NCBI RefSeq assembly: GCF_032999765.1
Contig: NZ_CP136051.1
Coordinates: 1,402,417 to 1,466,416 of the forward strand
DNA: 64,000 bases
Reading direction: 5' to 3'
Source: Imperialibacter roseus
GTDB taxonomy: Bacteria > Bacteroidota > Bacteroidia > Cytophagales > Cyclobacteriaceae
The position numbers and the translations under genes are program-made. Shown in pieces: positions 16,156 to 25,600 of the stretch. The stretch's first letter is position 1. The number at the start of each line of letters is the position of its first letter. The notes under the pieces were generated by a model. That model ran no database searches and was not told where the DNA came from. It was given only the letters and a program-made list of their open reading frames with translations.

Positions 16156-17493
16156 ATGGCGTCGTTGAAAGAGAAAATTACAAATATTACTCAATTCATA
16201 GAAACTGACATCTGGCGAATTAAACTTGATTCGCTTCCGAAAGGCAGAAGGTTTTTTTACCGACAGATTAGGGTACTTGTGCTGGCAGGCAAAGGATTTA
16301 TAAGAGACGAGGTTGGCGTTAAATCCTCAGCGTTGACCTATTTCACTTTGCTGTCCATTGTTCCGGTTATTGCCCTTGCATTTGGCATTAGTAAAGGATT
16401 TGGGTTCGATATTCAAAATTCTATCAGCACGTTGCTGGCTGGGCAAGAGCAAGCGACTGAGTTTGCCTTTGAAGCAGCAGAAAATATGCTGAAAAACGCC
16501 AAAGGAGGAGTGGTGGCAGGGGTAGGTTTGATTGTGCTGCTTTACACGGTTTTACGGTTGCTTAATAGCGTAGAGGAGACTTTTAACGATATTTGGGAGA
16601 TCAAAAAGCAGCGTTCTTTACAACGAAAGATATCCGAGTACACAGCCATACTGCTTATTTCGCCAATCCTGGTTTTCTTTTCCAGTTCTCTCACAGTTTT
16701 AGCCAGCTCTGAGGTGCAAACTCTCACTCAGCAGATTGAGCTTTTGGATTTGTTCGCCCCTCTTATCTTGTTTCTGCTTAAATTTTTGCCTTATACACTC
16801 ATTTGGCTTCTATTAATTCTTCTTTACCTGATCATGCCTAATACCGGTGTAAAGGTAAAGTCGGCTGTTATCGCCGGCGTCGTTGCAGGAACTGCCTTTC
16901 AACTGCTTCAATGGGGGTATATAGAATTTCAGGTGGGTGTTTCAAAGTACAACGACATCTATGGTGGTTTAGCCGCCCTTCCTTTGTTTCTGATATGGGC
17001 CCAGGCCAGCTGGATGATTGTGTTGTTTGGAGCTGAGCTTTCATTTGCCCACCAAAATGCGGCGAGGTATGAATTCTCTAATGAGCATTTGCAACCTAGT
17101 ACCCGTCACAAGGAATTCATTGCTCTGCTTGTTGTAAGGCTATTAATTCTCAGGTTTAAAAATGGAGAGCCAGGCCTCACGGTTGGGGAAATTACAGACA
17201 GATTGCTTGTTCCTTTCAGGTTTGCCAATGTGATTGTCAGAGAGTTAGTAGAGGTGAAAATCCTTTCTGAGATTAATAATGGAGAACGGGAAGACAGCAC
17301 CTACCAGCCGGCAATGGACATTGATTTAATTACTGCCTATCTGGTGATTGACCGCCTTGAAAACAGAGGTCTGAACAATATCTGTATTCTCAATGATGAT
17401 GAGGCTACACTTATGTTACAGACGATTGATACAATGGAAGCTGACATGGACAAGTCAATGGTGAACAGGCCCCTTGGCGAGCTTCATTTGTAG
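16156..17493 (+). CDS. YihY/BrkB-family inner-membrane protein
   Basis: A 445-residue protein. After a cytoplasmic N-terminus comes the YihY/virulence-factor BrkB core of about six membrane helices, with family stretches such as KSSALTYFTLLSIVPVIALAF, the LNSVEETFNDIW segment and YGGLAALPLFLIWAQASWMIVLFGAEL. A C-terminal cytoplasmic part of about 130 residues, with a winged-helix-like look (VGEITDRLLVPFRFANVIVREL), follows. The family was once labelled ribonuclease BN by mistake; its role is still unclear, with envelope lipid handling proposed. It converges with the lipoprotein gene and overlaps it by 10 bases. Confidence 0.88.
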   Translation: MASLKEKITNITQFIETDIWRIKLDSLPKGRRFFYRQIRVLVLAGKGFIRDEVGVKSSALTYFTLLSIVPVIALAFGISKGFGFDIQNSISTLLAGQEQATEFAFEAAENMLKNAKGGVVAGVGLIVLLYTVLRLLNSVEETFNDIWEIKKQRSLQRKISEYTAILLISPILVFFSSSLTVLASSEVQTLTQQIELLDLFAPLILFLLKFLPYTLIWLLLILLYLIMPNTGVKVKSAVIAGVVAGTAFQLLQWGYIEFQVGVSKYNDIYGGLAALPLFLIWAQASWMIVLFGAELSFAHQNAARYEFSNEHLQPSTRHKEFIALLVVRLLILRFKNGEPGLTVGEITDRLLVPFRFANVIVRELVEVKILSEINNGEREDSTYQPAMDIDLITAYLVIDRLENRGLNNICILNDDEATLMLQTIDTMEADMDKSMVNRPLGELHL

Positions 17494-18545
17494 TATTCGT
17501 ATTCCAGATAAGTACAGATGTAGTTGGGGTTTTGCTCCTGATTGAACTCGATCGCATCAAGAAGCTTTTTTTTGTCATAGGTGAATTCTCCACTTTGGGT
17601 GATGTTACCTGCCGCTGCCTTCATGTAATACGAAATCAATTTTCCGCTATCATTGAAATTCTCTTCATAGACCCGGGTGGTGTCTCCCGTGGTTTCATCG
17701 ATATGGAAGTCTGAAATATGGCTGGGAGTTCCGTCGCCATAGAAGGAGTTGACCTTCTCCCTGATAACGAGCCGGTCTTTGTTCAGCAGGCGAGCATGGG
17801 CAATCTTGTTGTGCTTATTGTATTCGTACTCCATCGATACCTCGTCCTCAATAATGCTTGCAGTGGAGCTTGACATGTAGATGCGATCACCAAACTCATT
17901 GTACTGGATCACTTGGGTAGCCACTTCATCGCCCGACACCACATTAAACCGTGTAAACGTTTCTTCCTGCAACACCTCGTCTTTGTACGAGTAGGTGGCC
18001 ACGGTGTGGGTTCTGTCCAGATTATCTCTTTCCTCTATTTTAATAGGGAAACCGTCAGGGTTCAGCGTGACAATCTTTCGCATTTCACTTCTTACCTGTC
18101 CGCTTTCAAGGAAGTCTGTTGTGAGCGTATCATACCCTAACTTGTCGTAATACTTAGTCTGAATGACAATATTGTTTAGGTTATACAGGTTTTGATAGGT
18201 TTTGTCACCTTCCGGTCCATAGAAATAGTGGGTTCTGCTTCTTAGCTCACCTGAATATTCATAGGCCGCCTGTTTCAGCAGCCTTCCTTCTTCGTCAAAC
18301 TCCCTTTCTTCCAGCACCGTGCTGCGACTTCTGGGCTCTGTAGACTCACAGTCGTAAAGGTAGGTGGTGATTTTTCGAATATCCAGCGAGGCTATTTCCC
18401 TTTGATATTTCAGAACCTCCTTTTTCTCAGGAGAAAGCCTTGGATCAATCGCCTCATCACCCTGTGTGGAGAGCCCACTACAGGAGAATAAAAGTGGAAA
18501 GAGAACAAGCGGGAAAGAATGGCGCATTATGCTGGCTAACCTCAT
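17484..18545 (-). CDS. Lipoprotein of unknown function with YD-like beta repeats
   Basis: A 353-residue protein. The lipoprotein signal ends in LLFSC (cysteine at about residue 22 from the ATG at 18545; a second ATG at 18527 is possible). The mature part is a series of short strands with charged turns, such as YDCESTEP, FDEEGRLLKQAAYEYSGEL, YDKLGYDTLTTDF and YNEFGDRIYMSS, which resembles the YD/RHS-like repeats of many Bacteroidota lipoproteins. No enzyme motif is visible. Its 3' end overlaps the YihY gene on the other strand by 10 bases. Its upstream neighbour (18550-19056) lies only four bases away, so co-transcription is likely. Confidence 0.75.
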   Translation of the reverse strand: MRLASIMRHSFPLVLFPLLFSCSGLSTQGDEAIDPRLSPEKKEVLKYQREIASLDIRKITTYLYDCESTEPRSRSTVLEEREFDEEGRLLKQAAYEYSGELRSRTHYFYGPEGDKTYQNLYNLNNIVIQTKYYDKLGYDTLTTDFLESGQVRSEMRKIVTLNPDGFPIKIEERDNLDRTHTVATYSYKDEVLQEETFTRFNVVSGDEVATQVIQYNEFGDRIYMSSSTASIIEDEVSMEYEYNKHNKIAHARLLNKDRLVIREKVNSFYGDGTPSHISDFHIDETTGDTTRVYEENFNDSGKLISYYMKAAAGNITQSGEFTYDKKKLLDAIEFNQEQNPNYICTYLEYEYYK

Positions 18546-18549
18546 AAAA

Positions 18550-19056
18550 TTACTTAGAACGTTGTTTAAAAGACCAGGTAAAGTGAAACACAGAAACGAT
18601 TGTGCCGTCCGGCAAAGTGCCGGTGGTTTTGGCAGTCACAGTTTGAGGCTGCCCCGTGCTTATGGCTAGCTCAACTGCTTCAAATATTCTCTGACCATCC
18701 TCACAGGTGAAGGTGGTTTTTCCAGTCGCTCTTTTTGGGAATTCTGCTTTCAAATCAACAATTATGGTGGCCACACTCGGGCTCCTGTCCGTTATCGCCA
18801 AAAGGGCAATGGACGCTGTGGAAAGCTCTGCAGCCATGCTTTGAACAGCAAAATATATAGATTTGAAAGGGTTTTTGTTAAGCCATTTGAAAGGGATAGT
18901 AGTAACCGCCCTTTCTTTGCTCAGTTCCTTTAGTCTCATTCCGGCCATCCACCCTGCAGGGACGTTGCCAAATGTGTAGACCCAGAAAAGAAATGGGTTC
19001 AGCATCTTCTGTCTGAACTTTTCCTGTTTCTCCGTAAGTGTGCTTGTGCTGCCCAT
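18550..19056 (-). CDS. DUF4442 hotdog-fold protein, thioesterase-like
   Basis: About 168 residues from the ATG at 19056 (a TTG at 19077 would add seven). The order, an N-terminal amphipathic helix, GMRLKELSKERAVTTIPFKWLNKNPFKSIYFA, then AAELSTASIALLAI and alternating strands, fits DUF4442 proteins of the hotdog thioesterase superfamily. The family probably acts on acyl-CoA or acyl-carrier-protein thioesters, but substrates are not known. The next gene on the same strand is the YD-like lipoprotein four bases downstream. An intrinsic terminator separates it from the symporter gene upstream. Confidence 0.7.
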   Translation of the reverse strand: MGSTSTLTEKQEKFRQKMLNPFLFWVYTFGNVPAGWMAGMRLKELSKERAVTTIPFKWLNKNPFKSIYFAVQSMAAELSTASIALLAITDRSPSVATIIVDLKAEFPKRATGKTTFTCEDGQRIFEAVELAISTGQPQTVTAKTTGTLPDGTIVSVFHFTWSFKQRSK

Positions 19057-19087
19057 GTTGCCTGCCTTTGAATGCAACCCAAATTAA

Positions 19088-19116
19088 CAAAAAAGGCCCG
19101 GATATTTCCGAGCCTT
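19088..19116 (-). terminator. Intrinsic terminator of the symporter gene
   Basis: On the minus strand, AAGGCTCGG and CCGGGCCTT form a nine-position stem (with one G-U pair) around six bases, followed by a T-run (the A-run 19088-19094 on plus). It lies 21 bases after the symporter stop. Confidence 0.8.
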
Positions 19117-19136
19117 CAGGTCTTATTGAGTGGGCA

Positions 19137-20960
19137 CTACCACCATATAATGTAGATGAGAGTCACCAGCACAACGATGATGAGCGCCATGGTATTAAAC
19201 TGTTTCGACGATCGATAAACCTTTTTAGATATATCAATGGCTTTTTTGTCGTAGTCTATTCCTTGAGACAGGAACAGTGCAACAGCCACAAACATCAGGC
19301 TCATCAGGTGAATAAGCGTTTTTCCGATATGAGTATCCATGCTCAGGATCGTTCCATCAAACATTTCGTGGTTTCCACCCTCCATAATGATAAAAAGGAA
19401 AAGGCAGCCAACAATGATGAGGAAATTCTGATTTCTCCATTTGAAGTCCGCTTTGTCGATCCACGAGATGATGATCATTGCAAAGCAAAGGACAATGAAC
19501 ACAAAACCCATGCGGTCAATAAATGGCACTTCGGGTACGAAGAAATAGAAAAAGGCATTGATAGGTATTGAAAGCACAGCGACCCACAGAGCTGCGTTGG
19601 AAGTTGACTTGCTCCAGAACATTCCAAATAGGAAGATGACAGTGACGGCGGGGGTCACAAAGCCCGAAAACTCCTGGATATACTGAAACATCTGATCGAA
19701 GCCTTCCAGTGCGGGCGTTACAAGGCACGCAATTGCCAAAGCAACGAAGCTGGTAATACGACCGATTTTCACAAGGTTGGTTTCAGTAGAATTCTTATTG
19801 ATGAACTTATGGTAAATGTCCATCGTGAAAATCGTCGCCGTTGAGTTCATCATAGAAGCCAACGATGAAATAATGGCACCAATTAAAGCGGCAAATGTTA
19901 CTCCCTTCAGTCCGGCTGGCACGAGAGACAACATAGCCGGATAAGACTTGTCAGGCTTCATGAGCCCGTCGCTCATCATAGCATTAATGATGTTGGCGTC
20001 TCCTGTTTTATCTACAAGGTAAAATGCTGCAACACCCGGGATCACCACAAAGATGGGCATGATCACTTTCAGGAAGGCTGCGAATGCCACGCCTTTACGT
20101 GCTTCAGTAAGGTTCTTGGCTGCAAGGGCTCTTTGGGTAATATACTGGTTGCATCCCCAATAGGCCAGGTTAGCAATCCACATGCCTCCGATAAGTACCG
20201 AAATTCCGGGCAAATCCATATAGGACGACTTGGATTCACCATTGATCATATAAGTGGAGTCCACATCAAAAACCATATCAAACTTACCAGGTACTTCCCT
20301 GATGAGGGTGAGGAAGCCACTAAAAGCACCTTCGCCGCCACTTACTAAATTAAGGGCGACTCCTGATACGAGAATACCACCGATGACAAGGAATATCACC
20401 TGAATAATGTCGGTGTAGGCTACGGCTTTTAATCCCCCGTAAATAGAATAAAGGAGAGCAAATGTGCCAAGACCCAGTATGCCATACAGGAATGGAATGC
20501 CAATAACAGTATTAAGTGCAAGCGCCCCCAGGAACATCACCGTTGTTAGGTTGACAAAAACATAGAGAAGGAGCCAGAATACAGCCAAACTAGTTCTTAC
20601 CCTGCCATCATATCTCAGCAAAAGAAACTGAGGCATAGTGAAAATCTTCTTATTTAAATAGATGGGCAAAAGGTATTTGGCCACCAGCAGCAGCGTTACT
20701 GCAGCCATTAATTCATAGGCTGCAATGGCCATTCCTATGGCAAACCCCGATCCGGACATACCAATGATTTGCTCTGCCGAAATGTTGGAGGCGATTAAAG
20801 AAGCGCCTATTGCATACCAGGGAAGTGATTTTCCTGCCAGGAAATAGTCGGTTGAATCTTGCTCAACGCCTTCCTTTTTTCTGGAGACCCACCAGGCAAT
20901 GCCTATGATGATAAGAGCATAAATACAAAATACAACAATGTCAATTGACGAAAAGCTCAT
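19137..20960 (-). CDS. Sodium/solute symporter (SSS family, SGLT-like)
   Basis: A 607-residue inner-membrane protein with about 14 hydrophobic helices. Sodium:solute symporter marks include DYFLAGKSLPWYAIGASLIASNISAEQIIGMSGSG (split here only by position, about 38-72), the YGGLKAVAYTDIIQ segment, GGMWIANLAYWGCNQYITQRALAAK, and the ASLASMMNSTATIFTMDIY region with the sodium-site serines. The type is close to vSGLT-like sugar carriers, so a sugar or related solute moved with sodium is likely; substrate cannot be fixed. It is a single-gene unit: long intergenic space upstream and its own terminator downstream. Confidence 0.9.
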   Translation of the reverse strand: MSFSSIDIVVFCIYALIIIGIAWWVSRKKEGVEQDSTDYFLAGKSLPWYAIGASLIASNISAEQIIGMSGSGFAIGMAIAAYELMAAVTLLLVAKYLLPIYLNKKIFTMPQFLLLRYDGRVRTSLAVFWLLLYVFVNLTTVMFLGALALNTVIGIPFLYGILGLGTFALLYSIYGGLKAVAYTDIIQVIFLVIGGILVSGVALNLVSGGEGAFSGFLTLIREVPGKFDMVFDVDSTYMINGESKSSYMDLPGISVLIGGMWIANLAYWGCNQYITQRALAAKNLTEARKGVAFAAFLKVIMPIFVVIPGVAAFYLVDKTGDANIINAMMSDGLMKPDKSYPAMLSLVPAGLKGVTFAALIGAIISSLASMMNSTATIFTMDIYHKFINKNSTETNLVKIGRITSFVALAIACLVTPALEGFDQMFQYIQEFSGFVTPAVTVIFLFGMFWSKSTSNAALWVAVLSIPINAFFYFFVPEVPFIDRMGFVFIVLCFAMIIISWIDKADFKWRNQNFLIIVGCLFLFIIMEGGNHEMFDGTILSMDTHIGKTLIHLMSLMFVAVALFLSQGIDYDKKAIDISKKVYRSSKQFNTMALIIVVLVTLIYIIWW

Positions 20961-21565
20961 AACAGCAATGTGGTTTAAGTGGCTGGATTTTCACTAATTG
21001 GGCAGCATAATACGCATTTGCGGGCTTATCACAAAGCAACTTTAGTTTAAATAGGCGTTGGGAATGGACTGAAGCAGGATGGAAGACAACTTAGAATTAT
21101 ACAAGTTATTGATGTTAAGCCCGAAACACTGCAACTCACTTCAGGCGTCTTGAGCACTGTGAAAGCCAATTGTTGTATTGGGTTTCATGCGCCCCTTTGC
21201 TTCAGCTTGGGTAAAACACAGCCAAAAGTTCACCAAGGGTGTCCGTTTGTGACCACAAGTGTGTACGGATTTGAAAAAGGTTTACAATCGACATGAACGG
21301 GGTATTTCTTTTTTAAGTGGTGGAGAGGGTTTTTTTACTTCTTTTTTGTAACCCTGAGCATGGCGGTCTGCCGTCAGTGCTGGCGGCCCTAAGGTACTTT
21401 TCTTGAAAATACATCAACAAATCAGCTGTTTTATTAACAAAAAGCTAATACAACTACCTCCTGTGCTCTTCCGGAAGTTTTATTTTCAAAATTTCTTTCG
21501 GCTTTTCTCAGAACTTGGCCGAAACCTTGCCCGTACAACATCACAAGGTTTAAAACTCGATTATT
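20961..21565. other. 605-bp intergenic region between symporter and secreted-protein genes
   Basis: Divergent promoter space with no convincing gene. Short open frames here do not look like proteins. It holds an interrupted inverted repeat at 21242-21269 and a GC-rich patch with inverted GGCGG/CCGCC-like runs near 21360-21395. I see no clear TAnnTTTG box. Confidence 0.5.
21242..21269. promoter_or_regulatory. Nested inverted repeat, possible operator
   Basis: TCCGT (21242-21246) and ACGGA (21265-21269) flank an inner pair TTGTG / CACAA (21247-21251 and 21254-21258). The spacing is asymmetric. It may be a regulator-binding site for either divergent gene; nothing more can be said. Confidence 0.3.
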
Positions 21566-22159
21566 ATGAAAAAAGTTATGTCAACAGCAGCAATGCTGGT
21601 AATGGTTACCAGTATGGCTTTAGCTTCCAAAAATACCAATGAAGCTACTAAATCATCACAAGTAAAAATCACTCAAAGCACGGCGATGGGTATTTATAAT
21701 CTGCGTTTCGACGCCGACAGCCCAGGCCAGGTAACAATCAAAATCGCCAACGAAAAAGGCAATACCCTGATGAAGGAAAAGATTGCTTACACTACTTCAT
21801 TTGAGCGCCCCTACAACTTGCAGGATTTGCCCGACGGAACTTACCGTATGACGGTTGAGCGGGACGGCAAGGTGATTGAAGAAACTATTCAGCATGTGAA
21901 GGACAGGTCGGCAGTAAGGGCAATTTACGCCGTAGATGTTGAGGAGATATCAAGCGGCAAATATCAGTTGGTGGTGAAGAAGACAGGTCATCAGGCTGTA
22001 AAAGTTAAGATTGCTGACAAGAATGGGGTCATCTTCTTTAATGGCGCCATTGACGAGATGGGTAGCTTCAGTAAAACATTCGACCTAAGCAACATAGTTG
22101 CCAGCGACGTGAAGATGGAAGTTACGATGGGAGACAAAACAATTGTAAGGAGTTTATAA
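21566..22159 (+). CDS. Secreted protein with two T9SS-CTD-like beta domains
   Basis: A 197-residue protein with a signal peptide ending near MALASK. The mature part seems to contain two similar Ig-like halves: one with TIKIANEKGNTLMKEKI and YNLQDLPDGTYRMTVE (about 52-105), the other with VKIADKNGVIFFNGAI and FSKTFDLSNIVASDVKMEV (about 145-195). Both halves look like the C-terminal sorting domains of T9SS cargo (strand, turn with G, FDLSNL-type strand, final TMGDKTIVRSL), but there is no catalytic or adhesive cargo in front. It could be an exported small Ig protein or a remnant. It is a single-gene unit with its own terminator. Confidence 0.6.
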   Translation: MKKVMSTAAMLVMVTSMALASKNTNEATKSSQVKITQSTAMGIYNLRFDADSPGQVTIKIANEKGNTLMKEKIAYTTSFERPYNLQDLPDGTYRMTVERDGKVIEETIQHVKDRSAVRAIYAVDVEEISSGKYQLVVKKTGHQAVKVKIADKNGVIFFNGAIDEMGSFSKTFDLSNIVASDVKMEVTMGDKTIVRSL

Positions 22160-22236
22160 TATTTTTCTTGATACTGGTGAAAGCCAGCTTACTTTAGCCA
22201 CTCAAAAGCAAAGAATTTTTTTAACTGAAGATATTG

Positions 22237-22263
22237 CCGGAGGCGAAGGCCTCCGGTTTTTTT
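22237..22263 (+). terminator. Intrinsic terminator after the small secreted protein
   Basis: Perfect 8-bp stem CCGGAGGC / GCCTCCGG with loop GAAG, followed by seven T residues. It lies 78 bases after the stop at 22159. Confidence 0.9.
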
Positions 22264-22699
22264 ATGTTAAAGACTTAAGAATGGTGGGCCGGTCACATAT
22301 TTTCAGACTAACAGAATGCCGGACTTACCTGTTTCAGTGATAAGTCCTATGTAATTTTTAACTCCGTTTTTGACAAAACACATACAAAACGGAATTTTAT
22401 CCCTGGGCAATTTTTTTTAAAATCGTGAAGCATGGCCGTAGGGGTTTCTCGTGACTGCTTCGATAAGTGACAGCTTTCTTTCGATGAAATGTCCAAACCG
22501 TTCGACTAAGCGGAGGCCCACTTGCAAACGTCGACGTGCCCCTTGGAGGGCTTTAATGCTAATTGCCTGTTTGTAATACCCAAGTGAGAGAGGAGCTAAA
22601 AACCAAAAAATCAGGACGATAGAAAGAGTTCCCTTTGTCAGGTGCAAAGACCATGGTCTGTCGCATAAGGAAAGTGAATTACTAATAACGTCCTGGAAT
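22264..22699. other. Intergenic leader region of the giant surface-protein gene
   Basis: About 435 bases with no convincing gene. A minus-strand open frame (22417-22647) has no recognisable protein character. The region presumably holds the promoter of the 7.2-kb gene, but no clean -7 box was found. Confidence 0.45.
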
Positions 22700-25600
22700 A
22701 TGAATCTAACAAAACAAACAAATGGCTGGCAAATGCCTTACTTTTTGCGAGCCGGCGAATCTGACTTCAGCCTGCCGGGGGTATTGCCAGCAGTTGCCAA
22801 TAAATTCTTATCAGCACTCAAACGGTCGTGGATGTGCGGCTGGGGATTGTCTCTCTTGGTGGTATTGACCCTATTGGCATTTGCACATGGCCTGAAAGCT
22901 CAAACTACCGAGTCCTTTACCACATCACCCACTTTGATTTCTCACCCGTCTGTTCCATCGTGGAAGACTTCGGCTGAGGTAACCATCGGCGGGGTGGTTT
23001 ATGAGTTGTTGAACGGAGGAAACGGAGGATGGGCTTTTTCCGGCAGCGGTGGAGTGTCCAATAGCTCCAGCCTTTTTTACAGCACGGCAGCCACTAGTTC
23101 AATCACCATTAAGAGGAAAGATGGAGCCCGCTTTCAGTTTTATGGGGTATGGTTAAAATACAAAAATTTTACCAGCGGCTATACCGCCCCCTGGCTTACG
23201 GCCAACTACAATGGTTCAGGCGCTTCGTCTGACACCTACGGTTCAAACACTACCGTCTCAATATCAAAAAACTTGAATGTTACTACAGTGACTTTGATGT
23301 TTTCGGGCTTGTGGGAGCTTAATTTTGACAATTTGATTGTAGGCCCGGCAATTGCTTCGCTGCCTACTGTTACTACCACAGCCGCAGATTTGATAGGTGG
23401 TACCTATGCCAGTCTTGGCGGCAATGTAACCAGCGATGGCGGAGGTACAATTACAGACCGTGGGATCGTCTATAGCACATCACCTTCACCAGCCATTGGC
23501 GATGGCCGGGGGGAGCAGGTGGCGATAGGAACTGGTTCGGGCGTTTTTTCGCAAACTGTCGCTGGCTTTTCGCTTAGCACCACTTATTATGTGAGGGCCT
23601 ATGCAATCAACTCAGCAGGTACCTCTTACGGCTCACAAATAACATTTACGACAACAGATGGCACTGGCCCGATCACGCTCGTACCTTCAATGGATACATA
23701 CATTGAGAGCGGTTCAGGTTATTCAACCTCACAAACCAACTACGTTGGAGACTGGTGGGGGTGGTACTCTGATGCTGCAATAAAATTTAACCTGGCCGCC
23801 GTTACTGGTACTGTGTCCGACGCAAAGCTTAGGCTATATGTGAGCGAAGTAGGTAGCGGAACTGTTTTCGCAAAGGTTTGGGGCTCCGATGACGACAGCT
23901 GGCTTGCTACCACTAATGCTGTACCCTCCAAAAATACCTCGCTTAGCAGCAATGTGTCCATCACCGCTACAGGATGGAAGGAATTTGACGTCACCGCATT
24001 CATTAAGCAACAAGCCGAGGGAGATGGCACCGCTTCGCTGGTCATTGCAGGAAATACAGCAGAAGGAGACAACTGGTTCGGCTTCAAATCTGACAACAGC
24101 GCCACCAACAAACCACAGCTGGTGGTAACGGTGGCTGCTGGCAATACCGCACCTGCGGCCTCCAGTGTGGCTATTTCTGGAGCCGCTGAAGTAGGTGTTA
24201 CACTAACAGGGACATACTCCTATGCAGACGCAAATAGCGATGCTGAAAGTGGTACAACTTACAAATGGTACAGAGGAGTTGCCGATGTTGGCGTGGCTCC
24301 CGTTGCTATTACTGGTGCTACACAAGCCACCTACCTGCTTCAGTCTGAAGACGAAGGTAAGTACATTACTTTTGAGGTAACACCCAGCGACGGTACTGAC
24401 GCAGGAAGTGCCATGGTGAGCGAAAGGCTGGGTCCTGTTGTTCAAACTGTTTTGCTTGCCACCAGCCCTATCATCTCTTTCTCGAATGAGGTGGGATTTG
24501 AAGATAATATTGCTCAGGACGGTGAGGGAGGGTCGGTAGTGATCAGTGACCTCAACCTACAGGTAATGCCTGTCAATAGCTCCGGCGTGAAGCTCGCAGG
24601 ACAACCTATCCAATACCACGATAACACGCAATCAGGCTGGTCGGGCTACCCGGCTATCATTACATATGGCGACATAGATGCACATTTCGGGTGGTCGATT
24701 AAATCGGACAACGGAACTGCATTCTCTTTGGTCGCCGTAGATTTTCACGACTGGGGGGGCTATGCAGGCGATACATTTGTTGCTGAGGCTTTCCTGGATG
24801 CCGCATCAAAGGGAACGATAACCTTTACCGGAAACGTAGATGGAAGCTATATCGCCTTGACCAACTCCGGTGTGTTGTCGTCGATATTTGCCAATGTAGA
24901 CGAAGTCAGAATTTATAAGCAGGGGGGAAGCAATTCATGGGGCTCACTAAACAACATTCAAGTAGCTTCCGCTGTACTTACAGGCCCGCCAACAGTATCT
25001 ACCGCAGCGTATACTGACTTGGCAACAACCTCTGCCACACTTGGTGGAAATGTGACTGCCAGTGGAGGCCTTGATGTGATAGAAAGAGGTATTGTATATG
25101 CCACCACAGCTGAGCCTACCATTGCTAATACGAAAGTGGAGATTGGTTCTGGCACGGGCACCTTCTCTCAAAGCGTAACCGGACTGGAAGTGAACACCAC
25201 TTACTACTTCCGTGCGTACGCCATCAACTCACTGGGTACAAGCTATGGAAGTGAATTGAGCTTTATCACCCCTAAAATTGCTCAAACGATCAGTTTTGAT
25301 GCGATCAGCGCAAAGGTTTGGGGAGACGAGCCCTTTACACTCGGTGCCGAGAGAACGGATCAGGACCTGGTAATAACCTATGCCGCCACGGATCCTTCCG
25401 TCGTGACAATTGTGGGCAACCAGGCGACCATTAAAAAAGCAGGTAGCACAACGATTACTGCATCGCAGGCAGGTGATGACACTTATGCGGCGGCCTTATC
25501 TGTGGAGCAAACCCTTACAGTGAACAAAAAGACTTTGACGGTGACAGCCGAAGACAAGACCAAAGAATATGGTGCTGCAGATCCTGTTAACACAGTGACT

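Noticed and set aside
22417-22647. Minus-strand open frame of 76 codons in the leader of the giant gene
   Set aside because: One hydrophobic stretch but no family pattern, no promoter or terminator, and located where the giant gene's promoter should be.
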